Shown here piece after piece: positions 54,894 to 64,000 of a DNA stretch of 64,000 nt (the stretch's first letter is position 1; every line of letters starts with the position of its first letter). The notes under the pieces were generated by a model, which saw only the letters and a list, made by a program, of their open reading frames with translations, was not told where the DNA came from and did no database searches. Source of the stretch: Fluviicola sp. (GTDB taxonomy: Bacteria; Bacteroidota; Bacteroidia; Flavobacteriales_D; Crocinitomicaceae); NCBI GenBank assembly GCA_017983675.1, contig JAGOAZ010000003.1, forward strand, positions 98,719 to 162,718, given 5' to 3'. The position numbers and the translations under genes are program-made.

Positions 54894-57026
54894 ATGAACG
54901 TTAAAACTCTTATTTTATTGGTTTCGTTGAGTATTTCTGGAATTGTTTCAGCTCAATCGAAGTACATCAAAGACGCTAATACTGAATACAGAAGCGGAAA
55001 TTATTTTAAAGCAGCTGAAAAATGCGCATTAGCTTATTCTAAAATTCGCCGAAATGGTGGCGCTGCGCTCGATGCAAAAGGTGATATGGCTTATAAAACG
55101 GCTGAGTCTTTTCGTAATTTGGAAGATTTCAAACAAGCAAACGAGTGGTACCAGCGTGCTATCTTATTGAAGTATCAAAACAAAGAGCCGTTGGTCTTGT
55201 TGTACAACGCAGATATGTTACGCATAATGGGTGACTTGAAAAAAGCTGCTGAATACTACAAAGAGTACCAAGAATTAGTACCGACAGACACACGCGCTGA
55301 GGTTGGTCTTAAATCGTGTGAAATTCACGAAGACTTTATAGATAACAGAACGACACATACAGTAACTAATCTTACTCAATTGAATAAAGATGGTTATGAT
55401 ATGTCGCCAACTTTTGTAGATAAAAAAGCTTCTGTAATCGCTTTCGCTTCTTCTCGTGAAGGGGTTGTTGGGAAAGACAAAGATAAAATCACAGGTGATT
55501 TGTATATGGATATTTTTGTCACTGAAATTGATAAAAAAGGAAACTTTACTCAAATCAAACCAATTGAAGGAGAAGGAATCAATACAGAAAATAACGAAGG
55601 AACAGTTTGTATCGACGGTCGTGCGAAAACAATGTTCTTTACACGTTGTCCTCACATGAAGAAACAAAATCTTGGATGTGATATTTGGATGTCTGAAGCA
55701 GGATCGAAAGGTTGGGAAGCTCCTAAAAAATTAGAATTAAAAGATAATGATACAATTTCAGTTGGACATCCTTGTGTTTCTGAAGATGGGAAGTTTTTAA
55801 TTTTCGCATCTGACATGCCAGGTGGTGTTGGTGGCCGCGATTTATGGTTTACTACGTATGACCGCAAAAAAGATGCTTGGACAAAACCACAAAACATGGG
55901 TCCAGAAATCAATACAGCTGGCGATGAATTATTCCCAACGTTTGCTGCGAATGGCGATTTAATTTACTCATCAACTGGATTACCTGGTTTAGGAGGTTTA
56001 GATTTATTTAGAGCTAGAAAACTTGGAGCAGATAATAAATGGGAAAATCCGACAAACATGGGATCTCCTTTAAATTCTGAAAGTCATGACTATTCGTTAA
56101 TTGAGCAAACAGATCGCAAAGGGTATTTTACTTCAGAAAGAACAGGAGGTACTGGTAATAATGTGAAACCAGATTTATACATGTATGAATTACCTCCAAA
56201 CATTTTCTCGTTAACGGTGAATGTTTACGATAATTCTGACAACAAAAGAAAAACAAAAATTGAAGGTGTTAAGGTTGTTGTAACTGCTAAAACAGGTGAG
56301 AAATGGGAAGGTATTACTTCTAAAAACGGTTCTGTTTCTTGGGATAAAAAACCAAATGGAGATCGATACATCAATGAGAATTCTTCTTACAAAATCATGA
56401 TCTCTAAACCAAAATATTTAGAAGACAAAAAAGGTGCTGAGTTTACAACTGAAGGTGTAACGTATAATCAAAACTTCATCATCGATATGGGACTTTACCC
56501 AGATCGTCCAATCAAATTACCAGAAGTACGTTATCCAACTGCTCAATGGACGTTTGTGGTTGATTCAACAATTAACTCTTTGGATTCATTAGCTGTTGTA
56601 TATACCATGTTTGAACAAAACCCAGGTTTAGTTATTGAATTAAGTTCACATACCGATTCAAGAGGTCCAGATGTTTCCAATCAAGTATTGTCTGAAAATC
56701 GTGCGAAAGCTTGTTACAAATACTTGGTAGAAGAAAAAGGTGTTGATCCTAGAAGAATCGTACCGGTTGGAAAAGGTGAAAAAGAGCCGCGTAAAATGTA
56801 CTTGAAAGATGGTAAATATTATGAAAAACCAACTGAAGGAGCTACTGAAGTTTTGTTGACGGAAGCGTATATCAATACATTCAAAGCAGACGCAGCAAAA
56901 TACAACATGTTGTTACAACTTAATCGTCGTACTGAAGCACGTATTCTTTCATTAGAATTTGATCCTGCTACAGCACCAGCATCAAATCCTGAATATTTGA
57001 TCTTCAAAGCTGTACCAAAAAAATAA
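54894..57026 (+). CDS. porE: PorE-type T9SS component (TPR, propeller, CRD, OmpA)
   Basis: A 710-residue envelope protein. Domains in order: signal peptide (ending IVSAQ), TPR helices (about residues 20-130), a PD40/WD40-type propeller (about 150-430, with DGRAKTMFFTRCPH, DGKFLIFASDMPGGVGGRDLW), a carboxypeptidase-regulatory-like beta domain (about 440-540) and a C-terminal OmpA domain with ELSSHTDSRGP...SENRAKACYKYL that binds peptidoglycan. This order is the one described for PorE of type IX secretion. It would anchor the T9SS to the cell wall. The frame opens at a TTG at 54882; the ATG at 54894 starts the signal peptide. A terminator follows. Confidence 0.85.
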   Translation: MNVKTLILLVSLSISGIVSAQSKYIKDANTEYRSGNYFKAAEKCALAYSKIRRNGGAALDAKGDMAYKTAESFRNLEDFKQANEWYQRAILLKYQNKEPLVLLYNADMLRIMGDLKKAAEYYKEYQELVPTDTRAEVGLKSCEIHEDFIDNRTTHTVTNLTQLNKDGYDMSPTFVDKKASVIAFASSREGVVGKDKDKITGDLYMDIFVTEIDKKGNFTQIKPIEGEGINTENNEGTVCIDGRAKTMFFTRCPHMKKQNLGCDIWMSEAGSKGWEAPKKLELKDNDTISVGHPCVSEDGKFLIFASDMPGGVGGRDLWFTTYDRKKDAWTKPQNMGPEINTAGDELFPTFAANGDLIYSSTGLPGLGGLDLFRARKLGADNKWENPTNMGSPLNSESHDYSLIEQTDRKGYFTSERTGGTGNNVKPDLYMYELPPNIFSLTVNVYDNSDNKRKTKIEGVKVVVTAKTGEKWEGITSKNGSVSWDKKPNGDRYINENSSYKIMISKPKYLEDKKGAEFTTEGVTYNQNFIIDMGLYPDRPIKLPEVRYPTAQWTFVVDSTINSLDSLAVVYTMFEQNPGLVIELSSHTDSRGPDVSNQVLSENRAKACYKYLVEEKGVDPRRIVPVGKGEKEPRKMYLKDGKYYEKPTEGATEVLLTEAYINTFKADAAKYNMLLQLNRRTEARILSLEFDPATAPASNPEYLIFKAVPKK

Positions 57027-57041
57027 CAAATAACAATATAG

Positions 57042-57071
57042 AAAAGCCCGTCATTTGATGGGCTTTTTTTA
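57042..57071 (+). terminator. Rho-independent terminator after porE
   Basis: AAAAGCCC (57042-57049) pairs with GGGCTTTT (57060-57067), extended by a G-U, U-A and C-G to an 11-base stem with a 4-base loop, followed by T-run. Confidence 0.88.
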
Positions 57072-57100
57072 TTCCATTTTTTTTGGTCACTTGAAATTGT

Positions 57101-57108
57101 TACTTTTG
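57101..57108 (+). promoter_or_regulatory. -7 box for the purM-like gene
   Basis: TACTTTTG, an exact TAnnTTTG, 16 bases before the ATG at 57125, just after the porE terminator. A TTTG 15 bases upstream is closer than usual. Confidence 0.55.
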
Positions 57109-57124
57109 CCCTTTCATTTACACT

Positions 57125-58291
57125 ATGTCTGATATTCGCTATAATTTAAGAGGAGTTTCCGCAGGAAAAGAGGAAGTCCATAACGCTATTAAAAATGTTG
57201 ACAAAGGACTCTTCCCGCAAGCATTTTGTAAAATTGTACCAGATTTCTTAACCGGCGATCCTGAATATTGTGTTGTTATGCACGCAGATGGTGCAGGAAC
57301 AAAGTCCTCTTTGGCATATATGTATTGGAAAGAAACAGGCGATGTTAGCGTTTGGAAAGGAATTGCACAAGATGCGTTGATCATGAATATTGATGACTTA
57401 TTGTGTGTTGGTGCAACAGAAAATATTTTACTTTCATCAACAATTGGTCGAAACAAAAACCTTATTACAGGTGAAGTTATCGCGGCAATCATCAATGGAA
57501 CAGAAGAATTACTCGCTACGTTGAGAGAGCAAGGAATCGGTATTCATTCAACCGGTGGTGAAACAGCAGATGTTGGCGACCTTGTGCGCACCATTATTGT
57601 TGATTCAACAGTAGTTTGTCGTATGAAACGCGCTGACGTGATTTCTAATCACACCATTCAAGCAGGCGATGTAGTTGTTGGGTTGGCTTCTTTTGGTCAA
57701 GCAACATACGAAGATGCGTATAACGGTGGGATGGGCTCAAATGGCTTAACTTCTGCTCGTCACGATGTCTTTTCAAAAGCACTTGCGGAGAAATATCCTG
57801 AAAGTTATGATGCTGCTGTACCAGCCGAATTAGTTTATTCTGGAAGCAAATTATTGACCGATGAAGTTGCTGGTGTTCCCTTGAACGCTGGACAGTTAGT
57901 ATTGTCACCAACAAGAACGTATGCGCCAGTAATCAAAGCTATTTTGGACAAACACCGTTCTTCAATTCATGGAATGGTTCATTGTTCAGGTGGTGCGCAA
58001 ACAAAAGTGTTGCATTTCGTTGAAAATGTACATATCATAAAAGATAATTTATTTCCAATTCCTCCACTTTTCAAAATGATTCAAGAAGAATCAGGAACCG
58101 ATTGGAAAGAAATGTACAAAGTCTTTAACATGGGACACCGAATGGAGATTTATCTTGCTCCAGAAGAAGCACAAGCAATCATTGCTATCAGTCAATCATT
58201 TGGAATTGATGCGCAAATCATTGGTCGTGTTGAAGCGCATGATGGCAAACAAGTAACAATTTCATCCGAAGCAGGAACGTTTATTTACTAA
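57125..58291 (+). CDS. purM: AIR synthase, PurM-like (Bacteroidota branch)
   Basis: A 388-residue PurM-type protein that would close the imidazole ring of AIR in purine synthesis. The segment VVMHADGAGTKSSLAYM binds nucleotide, and HSTGGETADVGDLVRT, AAIINGTEELLATLR and VGLASFGQATYEDAYN are family blocks. The C-terminal half, including HCSGGAQTKVLHFV, is the region where it looks less like enterobacterial PurM; as I recall, this variant is the usual one in Bacteroidota. It is followed 8 bases later by prfA. Confidence 0.86.
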   Translation: MSDIRYNLRGVSAGKEEVHNAIKNVDKGLFPQAFCKIVPDFLTGDPEYCVVMHADGAGTKSSLAYMYWKETGDVSVWKGIAQDALIMNIDDLLCVGATENILLSSTIGRNKNLITGEVIAAIINGTEELLATLREQGIGIHSTGGETADVGDLVRTIIVDSTVVCRMKRADVISNHTIQAGDVVVGLASFGQATYEDAYNGGMGSNGLTSARHDVFSKALAEKYPESYDAAVPAELVYSGSKLLTDEVAGVPLNAGQLVLSPTRTYAPVIKAILDKHRSSIHGMVHCSGGAQTKVLHFVENVHIIKDNLFPIPPLFKMIQEESGTDWKEMYKVFNMGHRMEIYLAPEEAQAIIAISQSFGIDAQIIGRVEAHDGKQVTISSEAGTFIY

Positions 58292-58299
58292 TCATTTTC

Positions 58300-59379
58300 A
58301 TGCAAGATTTACTCAATAAATTAGAAGCTATTCACTTTCGCTTTGTCGAAGTAGGCAAAATGATTACCGATCCAGAGATTATTTCGGACATGGATCGATA
58401 TGTGAAATTGAACAAAGAATACCGCGATTTAGAAGAAGTTGATTCAGCTTATAAAACCTATAAAAATATTTTAGACAACTTGAAAAGCGCACGTGCTTTA
58501 TTGGAAATTGAAGTTGATCCAGAAATGCGTGAGATGGCCAAGATGGAAATTGATGAGTTGGAACAAAAACGTCCAGCTATTGAAGAAGAAATAAAAGTTT
58601 TATTGATTCCAAAAGACCCGGAAGACGATAAAAATGCAATTCTTGAATTACGCGCTGGGACAGGAGGTGATGAAGCGTGTATTTTTGTAGAAGATATTTT
58701 TCGAATGTACACCATGTACTTCAAAGAAGCAGGTTGGAAATATGAAATCATCAATTCTTCTGAAGGAAGCGTAAAAGGGTACAAAGAGATTTCTATGAGC
58801 ATCGAAGGGGCAGGTATTTATGGCATGTTGAAATTCGAATCGGGTGTTCACCGTGTTCAACGTGTACCAGAAACAGAATCACAGGGTAGGGTTCATACTT
58901 CTGCAATTACAGTCGCAGTTTTACCTGAAGCAGAAGAAGTCGATTTTGAATTAGATATGAACGACGTGCGTAAAGATACATTTCGCGCATCAGGAGCGGG
59001 AGGTCAGCACATTAATAAAACGGAGTCTGCCATTCGTTTGACGCATATTCCAACAGGAGTAGTTGTTGAATGTCAAGATGGTCGTTCCCAACATAAAAAC
59101 TTGGAACAAGCTATTTCAGTTTTGCGTTCACGTTTGTACCAAGCTGAATTAGATCGTGTGCATCACGAACGAGCAGCACAACGCAAAACATTGGTTTCAA
59201 CAGGAGATCGTTCTGCGAAAATCCGTACGTACAATTATCCACAAGGTAGAATTACTGATCACCGTATCAACAAAACAATGTACAATTTAAGTGCATTTAT
59301 GAATGGTGATATTCAAGACATGATCGATTCGTTAAAAATGGCTGAAAATGCCGAAAAAATGAAAGGCGAAGGAGTTTAA
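58300..59379 (+). CDS. prfA: Peptide chain release factor 1
   Basis: A 359-residue class I release factor reading UAA and UAG. The peptidyl-tRNA hydrolysis motif GGQ is residues 234-236 in GAGGQHINKTES. The codon-recognition PxT tripeptide appears as PET in RVPETESQGRVHTS, as expected for RF1 rather than RF2. The start ATG at 58300 gives MQDLLNKLEAIHFRF. It is 8 bases after the purM-like gene and probably in the same transcript. Confidence 0.96.
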   Translation: MQDLLNKLEAIHFRFVEVGKMITDPEIISDMDRYVKLNKEYRDLEEVDSAYKTYKNILDNLKSARALLEIEVDPEMREMAKMEIDELEQKRPAIEEEIKVLLIPKDPEDDKNAILELRAGTGGDEACIFVEDIFRMYTMYFKEAGWKYEIINSSEGSVKGYKEISMSIEGAGIYGMLKFESGVHRVQRVPETESQGRVHTSAITVAVLPEAEEVDFELDMNDVRKDTFRASGAGGQHINKTESAIRLTHIPTGVVVECQDGRSQHKNLEQAISVLRSRLYQAELDRVHHERAAQRKTLVSTGDRSAKIRTYNYPQGRITDHRINKTMYNLSAFMNGDIQDMIDSLKMAENAEKMKGEGV

Positions 59380-59403
59380 TTTCTCTTTCCATTAAATTTT
59401 TCA

Positions 59404-59411
59404 TATTTTTG
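59404..59411 (+). promoter_or_regulatory. -7 box for the TonB-dependent receptor
   Basis: TATTTTTG, an exact TAnnTTTG, 26 bases before the ATG at 59438, in a short AT-rich gap after prfA. Confidence 0.5.
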
Positions 59412-59437
59412 CACGTTTTAATACTACAAAATAAATT

Positions 59438-61756
59438 ATGCGCTTTATATTCATTATTTCAGTGTTGTTTCATTTTACAGCATTCTCCCAACAAAACGCA
59501 ACTATCAGTGGAACAGTTAGTGATGCGACAACAGGTGAAGAAGTTATTGGAGCTATCATCCGAGTGAAAGACAAAACAATAGGTGTTGTTACCAACGAAT
59601 ATGGGTTTTACTCCTTGACATTACCAGTTGGATCGTATACAATTACAGTTTTTTATTCCGATTATAAATTAATTGCTCGCGAAATCAAATTGGAATCAAA
59701 CCAACGTATCGATTTTCAATTAGAAGAAAATATAACAGAAACATCGATTGATGAAGTAGTTATTACAGGAATCAAAAAAGATCAAAACGTGAAAGATCCA
59801 ATCATGGGTATGGAACGGTTAGATACGAAGGAAATTGCCAAAATACCTGTCATTTTTGGGGAGAAAGATATATTAAAAACAATGCAGCTTTTGCCTGGTG
59901 TTAAAAATGCAGGTGAAGGAAGTTCTGGATTTTATGTGCGTGGTGGTGGATCCGATCAAAATTTGGTTTTATTAGATGAAGCACCAGTTTACAATGCATC
60001 CCATTTATTAGGTTTTTTCTCGACATTTAATTCGGATGCGATTAAAGATGCCGTTTTGTACAAAGGAAATCAATCGGCTAATTTTGGTGGAAGATTATCG
60101 TCTGTGTTGGATATCAAAATGAACGAAGGAAATAACAAACGATACAATGTGAGTGGCGGATTGGGGTTGATATCTTCTAAATTAAATGTAGAAGGTCCAC
60201 TCGTTAAAGACAAAGCATCATTTTTAGTTTCTGGAAGAAGAACGTATGCTGATTTTTTTCTAAAAGCATCGGATAAATTTAAGGACAACACCTTGTTTTT
60301 TTATGATATGAATGCCAAATTGAATTACCGCCTCTCCAAAAGAGACCGATTATTTGTATCTGGTTATTTTGGTCGAGATAAATTAGGCTTAGGAGATGTT
60401 TTTGGTATTAGTTGGGGAAACATTACAGGTACCGCGCGTTGGAATCACATTGTAAACGATAAATTGTTTTCAAATACGTCATTCATTTTTAGTAAATACG
60501 ATTACAAAATTTCTATTAATGGTGGCGATGTCTCCTTTGATATCACCTCTAAAATTCAAGATTTCAATTTGAAACAAGAGTTTCAGTATTTCTTGAATAA
60601 CCGAAACAAATTACGTTATGGAGCAAATGTTATTCACCATGCAATAACTCCAGGGCAAGTGAGCGCCAACGAAGCTTCTGGAATAAATGTGAAAAATTTA
60701 AAAGCTGCTGGAACAGTTGAAAGCGCTTTGTTTGTAATGAATGACTGGAATGTAAACGAAAAATTAACCGTCAATTATGGTTTAAGAGCAAGTGGCTTAA
60801 CTGTATTGGGGAATGGTGATGAGTTTTACACCTATAATTTCGATGGTTCGTTAGCTTCAACAACGGTATATGCGGCGAACAAAGTTTTGAAAAGCTATTT
60901 CTTTTTGGAACCACGTGCTTCGTTTAGTTGGGAATACAAAAAATCGGAATCATTAAAAGCAGCGTATTCAAGAAATACACAAAATATCCAACAAGTATCT
61001 AACTCAACTTCTGGCTCTCCAACAGATGTTTGGCTTTCAACTAGTTTAAATACAAAACCTGGAATTTCAGATCAAATTGCGCTTGGATGGTTCAAAAACT
61101 TCAAAGAGAACACCTATGAATTGGCAATTGAATCCTACTACAAAGCTTTGCAAAATCAATTGGATTACCGCAATGGAGCCAACCAACAAGCCAACGAAAA
61201 ATTGGAAGGTGAACTATTGAGTGGAATTGGTCGCGCTTATGGTTTGGAATTAATGTTCAAAAAGAAGTCAGGTCGTTTCACAGGTTGGGTTTCATATACG
61301 CTTTCACGTACAGAACGAAAAATAGATGGAATAAATGAAAACAAATGGTACTTGGCAAAACAAGACCGAACACACGATATTTCTGTAGTAGGAATTTATG
61401 ATATTACACCTAAATTATCGGTGAGTGCTTTGTTTGTGTTTTATACTGGTAATGCAATTACTTTCCCTTCTGGTAAATACGAATTAAACGGTCAAACGTA
61501 TTTTATTTATACAGAAAGAAACGGTTATCGTATGCCAAATTACCACCGTTTGGATTTAGGGTTAACGTGGATTCGTAAAAACACAGAGAAATTTGAAAGT
61601 AGCTGGAATTTCTCTATTTACAATGCTTATGCACGTGAAAATGCTTACTCGATTGATTTCCAAACGAATGAAAACAATCCAGCAATTACAGAAGCAGTGC
61701 AAACAACATTATTCAAAATAGTCCCTGCGGTAACTTATAATTTTAAATTCAAATAA
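59438..61756 (+). CDS. TonB-dependent outer-membrane receptor
   Basis: A 772-residue receptor. Signal peptide (ending TAFSQ, residue 18), then a carboxypeptidase-regulatory-like domain (about 20-105, ATISGTVSDATTGEEVIGAI), a plug (about 120-225, with PGVKNAGEGSSGFYVRGGGSDQNLVLLDEAPVY in part) and a 22-strand barrel ending VPAVTYNFKFK, closing on an aromatic residue. The plan matches small Bacteroidota TonB receptors rather than the 1000-residue SusC type. It is followed one base later by a DUF4249 lipoprotein, its usual partner. Ligand unknown. Confidence 0.9.
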   Translation: MRFIFIISVLFHFTAFSQQNATISGTVSDATTGEEVIGAIIRVKDKTIGVVTNEYGFYSLTLPVGSYTITVFYSDYKLIAREIKLESNQRIDFQLEENITETSIDEVVITGIKKDQNVKDPIMGMERLDTKEIAKIPVIFGEKDILKTMQLLPGVKNAGEGSSGFYVRGGGSDQNLVLLDEAPVYNASHLLGFFSTFNSDAIKDAVLYKGNQSANFGGRLSSVLDIKMNEGNNKRYNVSGGLGLISSKLNVEGPLVKDKASFLVSGRRTYADFFLKASDKFKDNTLFFYDMNAKLNYRLSKRDRLFVSGYFGRDKLGLGDVFGISWGNITGTARWNHIVNDKLFSNTSFIFSKYDYKISINGGDVSFDITSKIQDFNLKQEFQYFLNNRNKLRYGANVIHHAITPGQVSANEASGINVKNLKAAGTVESALFVMNDWNVNEKLTVNYGLRASGLTVLGNGDEFYTYNFDGSLASTTVYAANKVLKSYFFLEPRASFSWEYKKSESLKAAYSRNTQNIQQVSNSTSGSPTDVWLSTSLNTKPGISDQIALGWFKNFKENTYELAIESYYKALQNQLDYRNGANQQANEKLEGELLSGIGRAYGLELMFKKKSGRFTGWVSYTLSRTERKIDGINENKWYLAKQDRTHDISVVGIYDITPKLSVSALFVFYTGNAITFPSGKYELNGQTYFIYTERNGYRMPNYHRLDLGLTWIRKNTEKFESSWNFSIYNAYARENAYSIDFQTNENNPAITEAVQTTLFKIVPAVTYNFKFK

Positions 61757-61757
61757 T

Positions 61758-62531
61758 ATGCGCATTTTCAAATATACCAGTAGCATTTTTATGCTGTTTA
61801 TTATTTTAGTTAGTTGTAAAAAGGTCATCCAAGTTGATTTGAATTCGGTTGATCCGAAATATGTAATCAATGCGGCAATAGTCGAAGGACAAACCGATCA
61901 TTTCATCACAATAACACGTTCATTAAATTTTGATCAAGCAACAACATTTCCAAAAGTAGATAATGCTGTTGTCACTGTAACAGATAATGTAGGTAACACT
62001 GCATCATTTGTGTCAATTGGCGATGGACGTTATCAAGTTAGTAATTACCTTGGTGTAGTTGGTAGAAATTACACGATTTCTGTTCAAGTTGATGGTGAAA
62101 TTTTTACAGCAAGTTGTGCGATGCCATCTACTGTTGTAATTGATTCCCTTTTCCAACAAAACTATTTGTTTGGTTCTGACACGATGTACGGCGTAATTCC
62201 TGCACATTTTGATCCCGCAAACGAAAGCAATTATTACCAATTCAGAGTGGACATCAACAATAAACCATTTGAGCAAACCTTATTGTCTACCGATCAATAT
62301 ACAAACGGAAACTTGGATGTTCAACCTTTGTTTTTACCAGTAAAACCTGGAGATGTTGTGCGTGTTGAAATGTTATCGATTACCAAACCTATTTGGTCGT
62401 ATTTGAATCAACTTGCTTTAAATAATTCACAACAAACGACACCTGCTAATCCAATTTCTAATTTTAGTGGAGGTTGTTTGGGATATTTTAGCGCGCAAGG
62501 TAGAGACATAAAGGCGTTTACAATCCAATAA
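61758..62531 (+). CDS. DUF4249 family lipoprotein
   Basis: A 257-residue outer-membrane lipoprotein with lipobox LVSC (Cys20). The DUF4249 core starts with VIQVDLNSVDPKYVINAAIVEG and has DNAVVTVTDNVGNTASF and GRNYTISVQVDGEIFTASC. These lipoproteins sit beside small TonB receptors in Bacteroidota and may help ligand capture, by analogy with SusD; that role is inferred. It begins one base after the receptor stop. Confidence 0.86.
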   Translation: MRIFKYTSSIFMLFIILVSCKKVIQVDLNSVDPKYVINAAIVEGQTDHFITITRSLNFDQATTFPKVDNAVVTVTDNVGNTASFVSIGDGRYQVSNYLGVVGRNYTISVQVDGEIFTASCAMPSTVVIDSLFQQNYLFGSDTMYGVIPAHFDPANESNYYQFRVDINNKPFEQTLLSTDQYTNGNLDVQPLFLPVKPGDVVRVEMLSITKPIWSYLNQLALNNSQQTTPANPISNFSGGCLGYFSAQGRDIKAFTIQ

Positions 62532-62542
62532 TCGCTTGTTAT

Positions 62543-62576
62543 TTTGTCGCTATTTAAGTAGAAGTATGTAACTTTA
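62543..62576 (+). promoter_or_regulatory. Candidate promoter for pyrF-mtnB
   Basis: TTTG (62543-62546), 22 bases, then TAACTTTA (62569-62576), one base off TAnnTTTG, 18 bases before the ATG at 62595. Confidence 0.45.
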
Positions 62577-62594
62577 CCAACTTAAACAGTACCG

Positions 62595-63419
62595 ATGACA
62601 AAACAGGAGTTAATTCAACAAATTCGAAATAAGCAATCATTTCTTTGCGTGGGTTTAGATACTGACTTGGATAAAATACCAGCCCATTTCTTGACCTTAG
62701 AAGATCCTATTTTTGAATTCAATAAAGCAATTATTGATGCAACTGCTCCTTATTGCGTCGCGTACAAACCCAACATCGCTTTTTACGAGTGTTATGGTTC
62801 GAAGGGATGGGAATCGTTGCGTAAAACTATTGAGTACATTCCGAAAGATTGTTTCATTATCGCAGATGCGAAACGAGGTGATATAGGAAACACGTCGACT
62901 TATTACGCAAAAACTTTTTTTGAATACTTGAATTGTGATGCAGTAACAGTAGCGCCTTACATGGGTGAAGATTCGGTTACGCCTTTCCAAACATTCCCAA
63001 ACAATTGGGTGGTGTTATTAGCATTGACATCAAACAAAGGAGCACTTGATTTTCAATTAACCAAAGGTGAGAATGGTGACGAATTATACAAAACAGTATT
63101 GAAAAAGTCTTCTCAATGGGGAAGTGATGAAAACCTCATGTATGTGGTTGGTGCAACCCGCGCCGAAGGAATTGGCGAAGTACGAAAAATTGTTCCGAAC
63201 CACTTCTTTTTAGTTCCTGGAGTTGGAGCTCAAGGTGGAAGCTTGGAAGATGTTGTACACTATGGTTGGAACAATGATTGTGGCTTATTAGTCAATGCTT
63301 CTCGCTCAATTTTATATGCTTCAAACGGATCTGATTTTGCTGAAAAAGCAACTGAAGAGGCGAAAAGTTTGCAACAACAAATGGCCGAATTGTTACATCA
63401 AAAAGGCTTTGTTAAATGA
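62595..63419 (+). CDS. pyrF: Orotidine 5'-phosphate decarboxylase (type 2)
   Basis: A 274-residue enzyme that makes UMP from OMP. The catalytic motif is [11 protein letters not shown] with Lys93, the N-terminus reads [14 protein letters not shown], and [14 protein letters not shown] and [11 protein letters not shown] complete the phosphate loop. Length and VGLDTD/VAPYMG blocks place it in the longer type 2 (subfamily 2) group. Its stop overlaps the start of the next gene (ATGA). Confidence 0.94.
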   Translation: MTKQELIQQIRNKQSFLCVGLDTDLDKIPAHFLTLEDPIFEFNKAIIDATAPYCVAYKPNIAFYECYGSKGWESLRKTIEYIPKDCFIIADAKRGDIGNTSTYYAKTFFEYLNCDAVTVAPYMGEDSVTPFQTFPNNWVVLLALTSNKGALDFQLTKGENGDELYKTVLKKSSQWGSDENLMYVVGATRAEGIGEVRKIVPNHFFLVPGVGAQGGSLEDVVHYGWNNDCGLLVNASRSILYASNGSDFAEKATEEAKSLQQQMAELLHQKGFVK

Positions 63420-64000
63420 ACAGTCCAGCTCAAATGAAAGCTGAATTAGCTGCCGTTATTCGCGCGTATCATGCGAAAGGTTGGTCGCCAGCAACGTCTA
63501 CCAACTACTCGTTTCGATTAGCGAATGATCCGACAACCATTTACGTTTCACGTTCTGGCATCGATAAATCCCAGTTTTCGGAAAGCGATTTCATGGAAGT
63601 AGATCTACAAGGTCTTCCAAAATCAGGCTTTGAAAACATAAAACCATCTGCTGAAACATTGATACACTGTGCACTTTATACACTTTACCCTGCAATGAAT
63701 TGTATACTTCACAGTCATTCTGTTTATGCAGTTTTACATTCAGCTATTCAGCCAACACAGGTGTCGTTGGAAGGATACGAAGTATTGAAAGGCTACGAAG
63801 GAATTAAATCACATGATGTGAGAGTTGAGTTACCGATTTTCGATAATTCACAAGACATGAATGCCTTTTGTGAAGCGTTAATAGCGCATAAAGACCGCTT
63901 AACTGTTCCAGCTTTTATCATGCGTAAACATGGAACGTATGCGTGGGGTGAAAACTTATTCGCAGCAAAACGTCACCTTGAAACAACAGAATATTTATTG
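63416..64000 (+). CDS. mtnB: Methylthioribulose-1-phosphate dehydratase MtnB, C-terminus cut off by window end
   Basis: The first 195 residues of a class II aldolase-fold protein, open to the window edge. It reads [40 protein letters not shown], the metal ligands His99 and His101 in LHSHS, then [20 protein letters not shown] and His172 in KHGTYAWGE. The GW-PATS start and [11 protein letters not shown] block are features of MtnB, which dehydrates 5-methylthioribulose 1-phosphate in methionine salvage; fuculose aldolases lack them. Typical length is about 205-210, so little is missing. It overlaps pyrF by 4 bases. Confidence 0.86.
   Translation, partial: MNSPAQMKAELAAVIRAYHAKGWSPATSTNYSFRLANDPTTIYVSRSGIDKSQFSESDFMEVDLQGLPKSGFENIKPSAETLIHCALYTLYPAMNCILHSHSVYAVLHSAIQPTQVSLEGYEVLKGYEGIKSHDVRVELPIFDNSQDMNAFCEALIAHKDRLTVPAFIMRKHGTYAWGENLFAAKRHLETTEYLL

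Noticed and set aside
1..64000. tRNA, rRNA, CRISPR arrays, prophage or plasmid replication genes
   Set aside because: Looked for and not seen; no regularly spaced repeats, cloverleaf-like sequence or phage genes were recognised.

Overview
The window comes from a Bacteroidota chromosome, probably Flavobacteriales and perhaps a Fluviicola-like (Crocinitomicaceae) lineage; the rank below phylum is inference. Reasons: low G+C, no Shine-Dalgarno sites, recurring Bacteroidota -7 promoter boxes (TAnnTTTG), many type IX secretion (T9SS) C-terminal sorting domains, a PorE-type protein, DUF4907, DUF4249 and DUF2279 proteins, and the SUF iron-sulfur system as the only Fe-S assembly set seen.

Layout. 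1-1437: end of an HlyD-type adaptor and a TolC-type outer-membrane protein, very AT-rich, probably an export operon that starts outside the window. 1528-9788: PlsC-like acyltransferase, purE, a NamZ-type muramidase, an FtsX/LolE-type permease with an extra periplasmic domain, a barrel protein overlapping kdtA, a LOG protein and DUF1398. 9796-12630: uvrA. 12729-28534: a split surface-polysaccharide locus. Its minus arm holds a glycosyltransferase, Wza, a Wzc tyrosine kinase, RfbC and a WecA/TagO-type initiator. Its plus arm holds WbpE, Ugd, Uxs, WbpD, a WbpB-like oxidoreductase, a TviB-like dehydrogenase, RfbB and a PHP-type phosphatase. A dacB-type PBP4 lies between the arms. Together they should supply UDP-glucuronate, UDP-xylose, a diacetamido-uronic acid and a dTDP-4-keto-6-deoxysugar; no Wzx, Wzy, RfbA or RfbD is present.

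28598-37428: a membrane-YceI fusion under a palindromic operator candidate, a DUF2279 protein, fabF, and a five-gene minus-strand operon of T9SS cargo (a GEVED protein and three kelch paralogues) plus a DUF4907 protein. 37517-47921: the SUF system, split in two. sufS-sufE-sufT lies about 4.6 kb from sufA/B/C/D, with unrelated genes between.

The most notable structure is at 42113-44304. Two AT-rich outer-membrane genes are flanked by direct copies of the last 70 codons of sufD. The copies differ at 10 of 212 bases and all ten differences are synonymous, which points to import of foreign DNA carrying an allelic sufD 3' end rather than a decaying duplication.

48110-64000: ribF, a leucine-rich-repeat protein, ddl, a PASTA protein, a T9SS protein, rluD, porE, a purM-like gene, prfA, a TonB-dependent receptor with a DUF4249 lipoprotein, pyrF, and mtnB running off the end. 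No tRNA, rRNA, CRISPR array, transposase or integrase was seen. Promoters were read by eye against the TTTG-N19-22-TAnnTTTG pattern.
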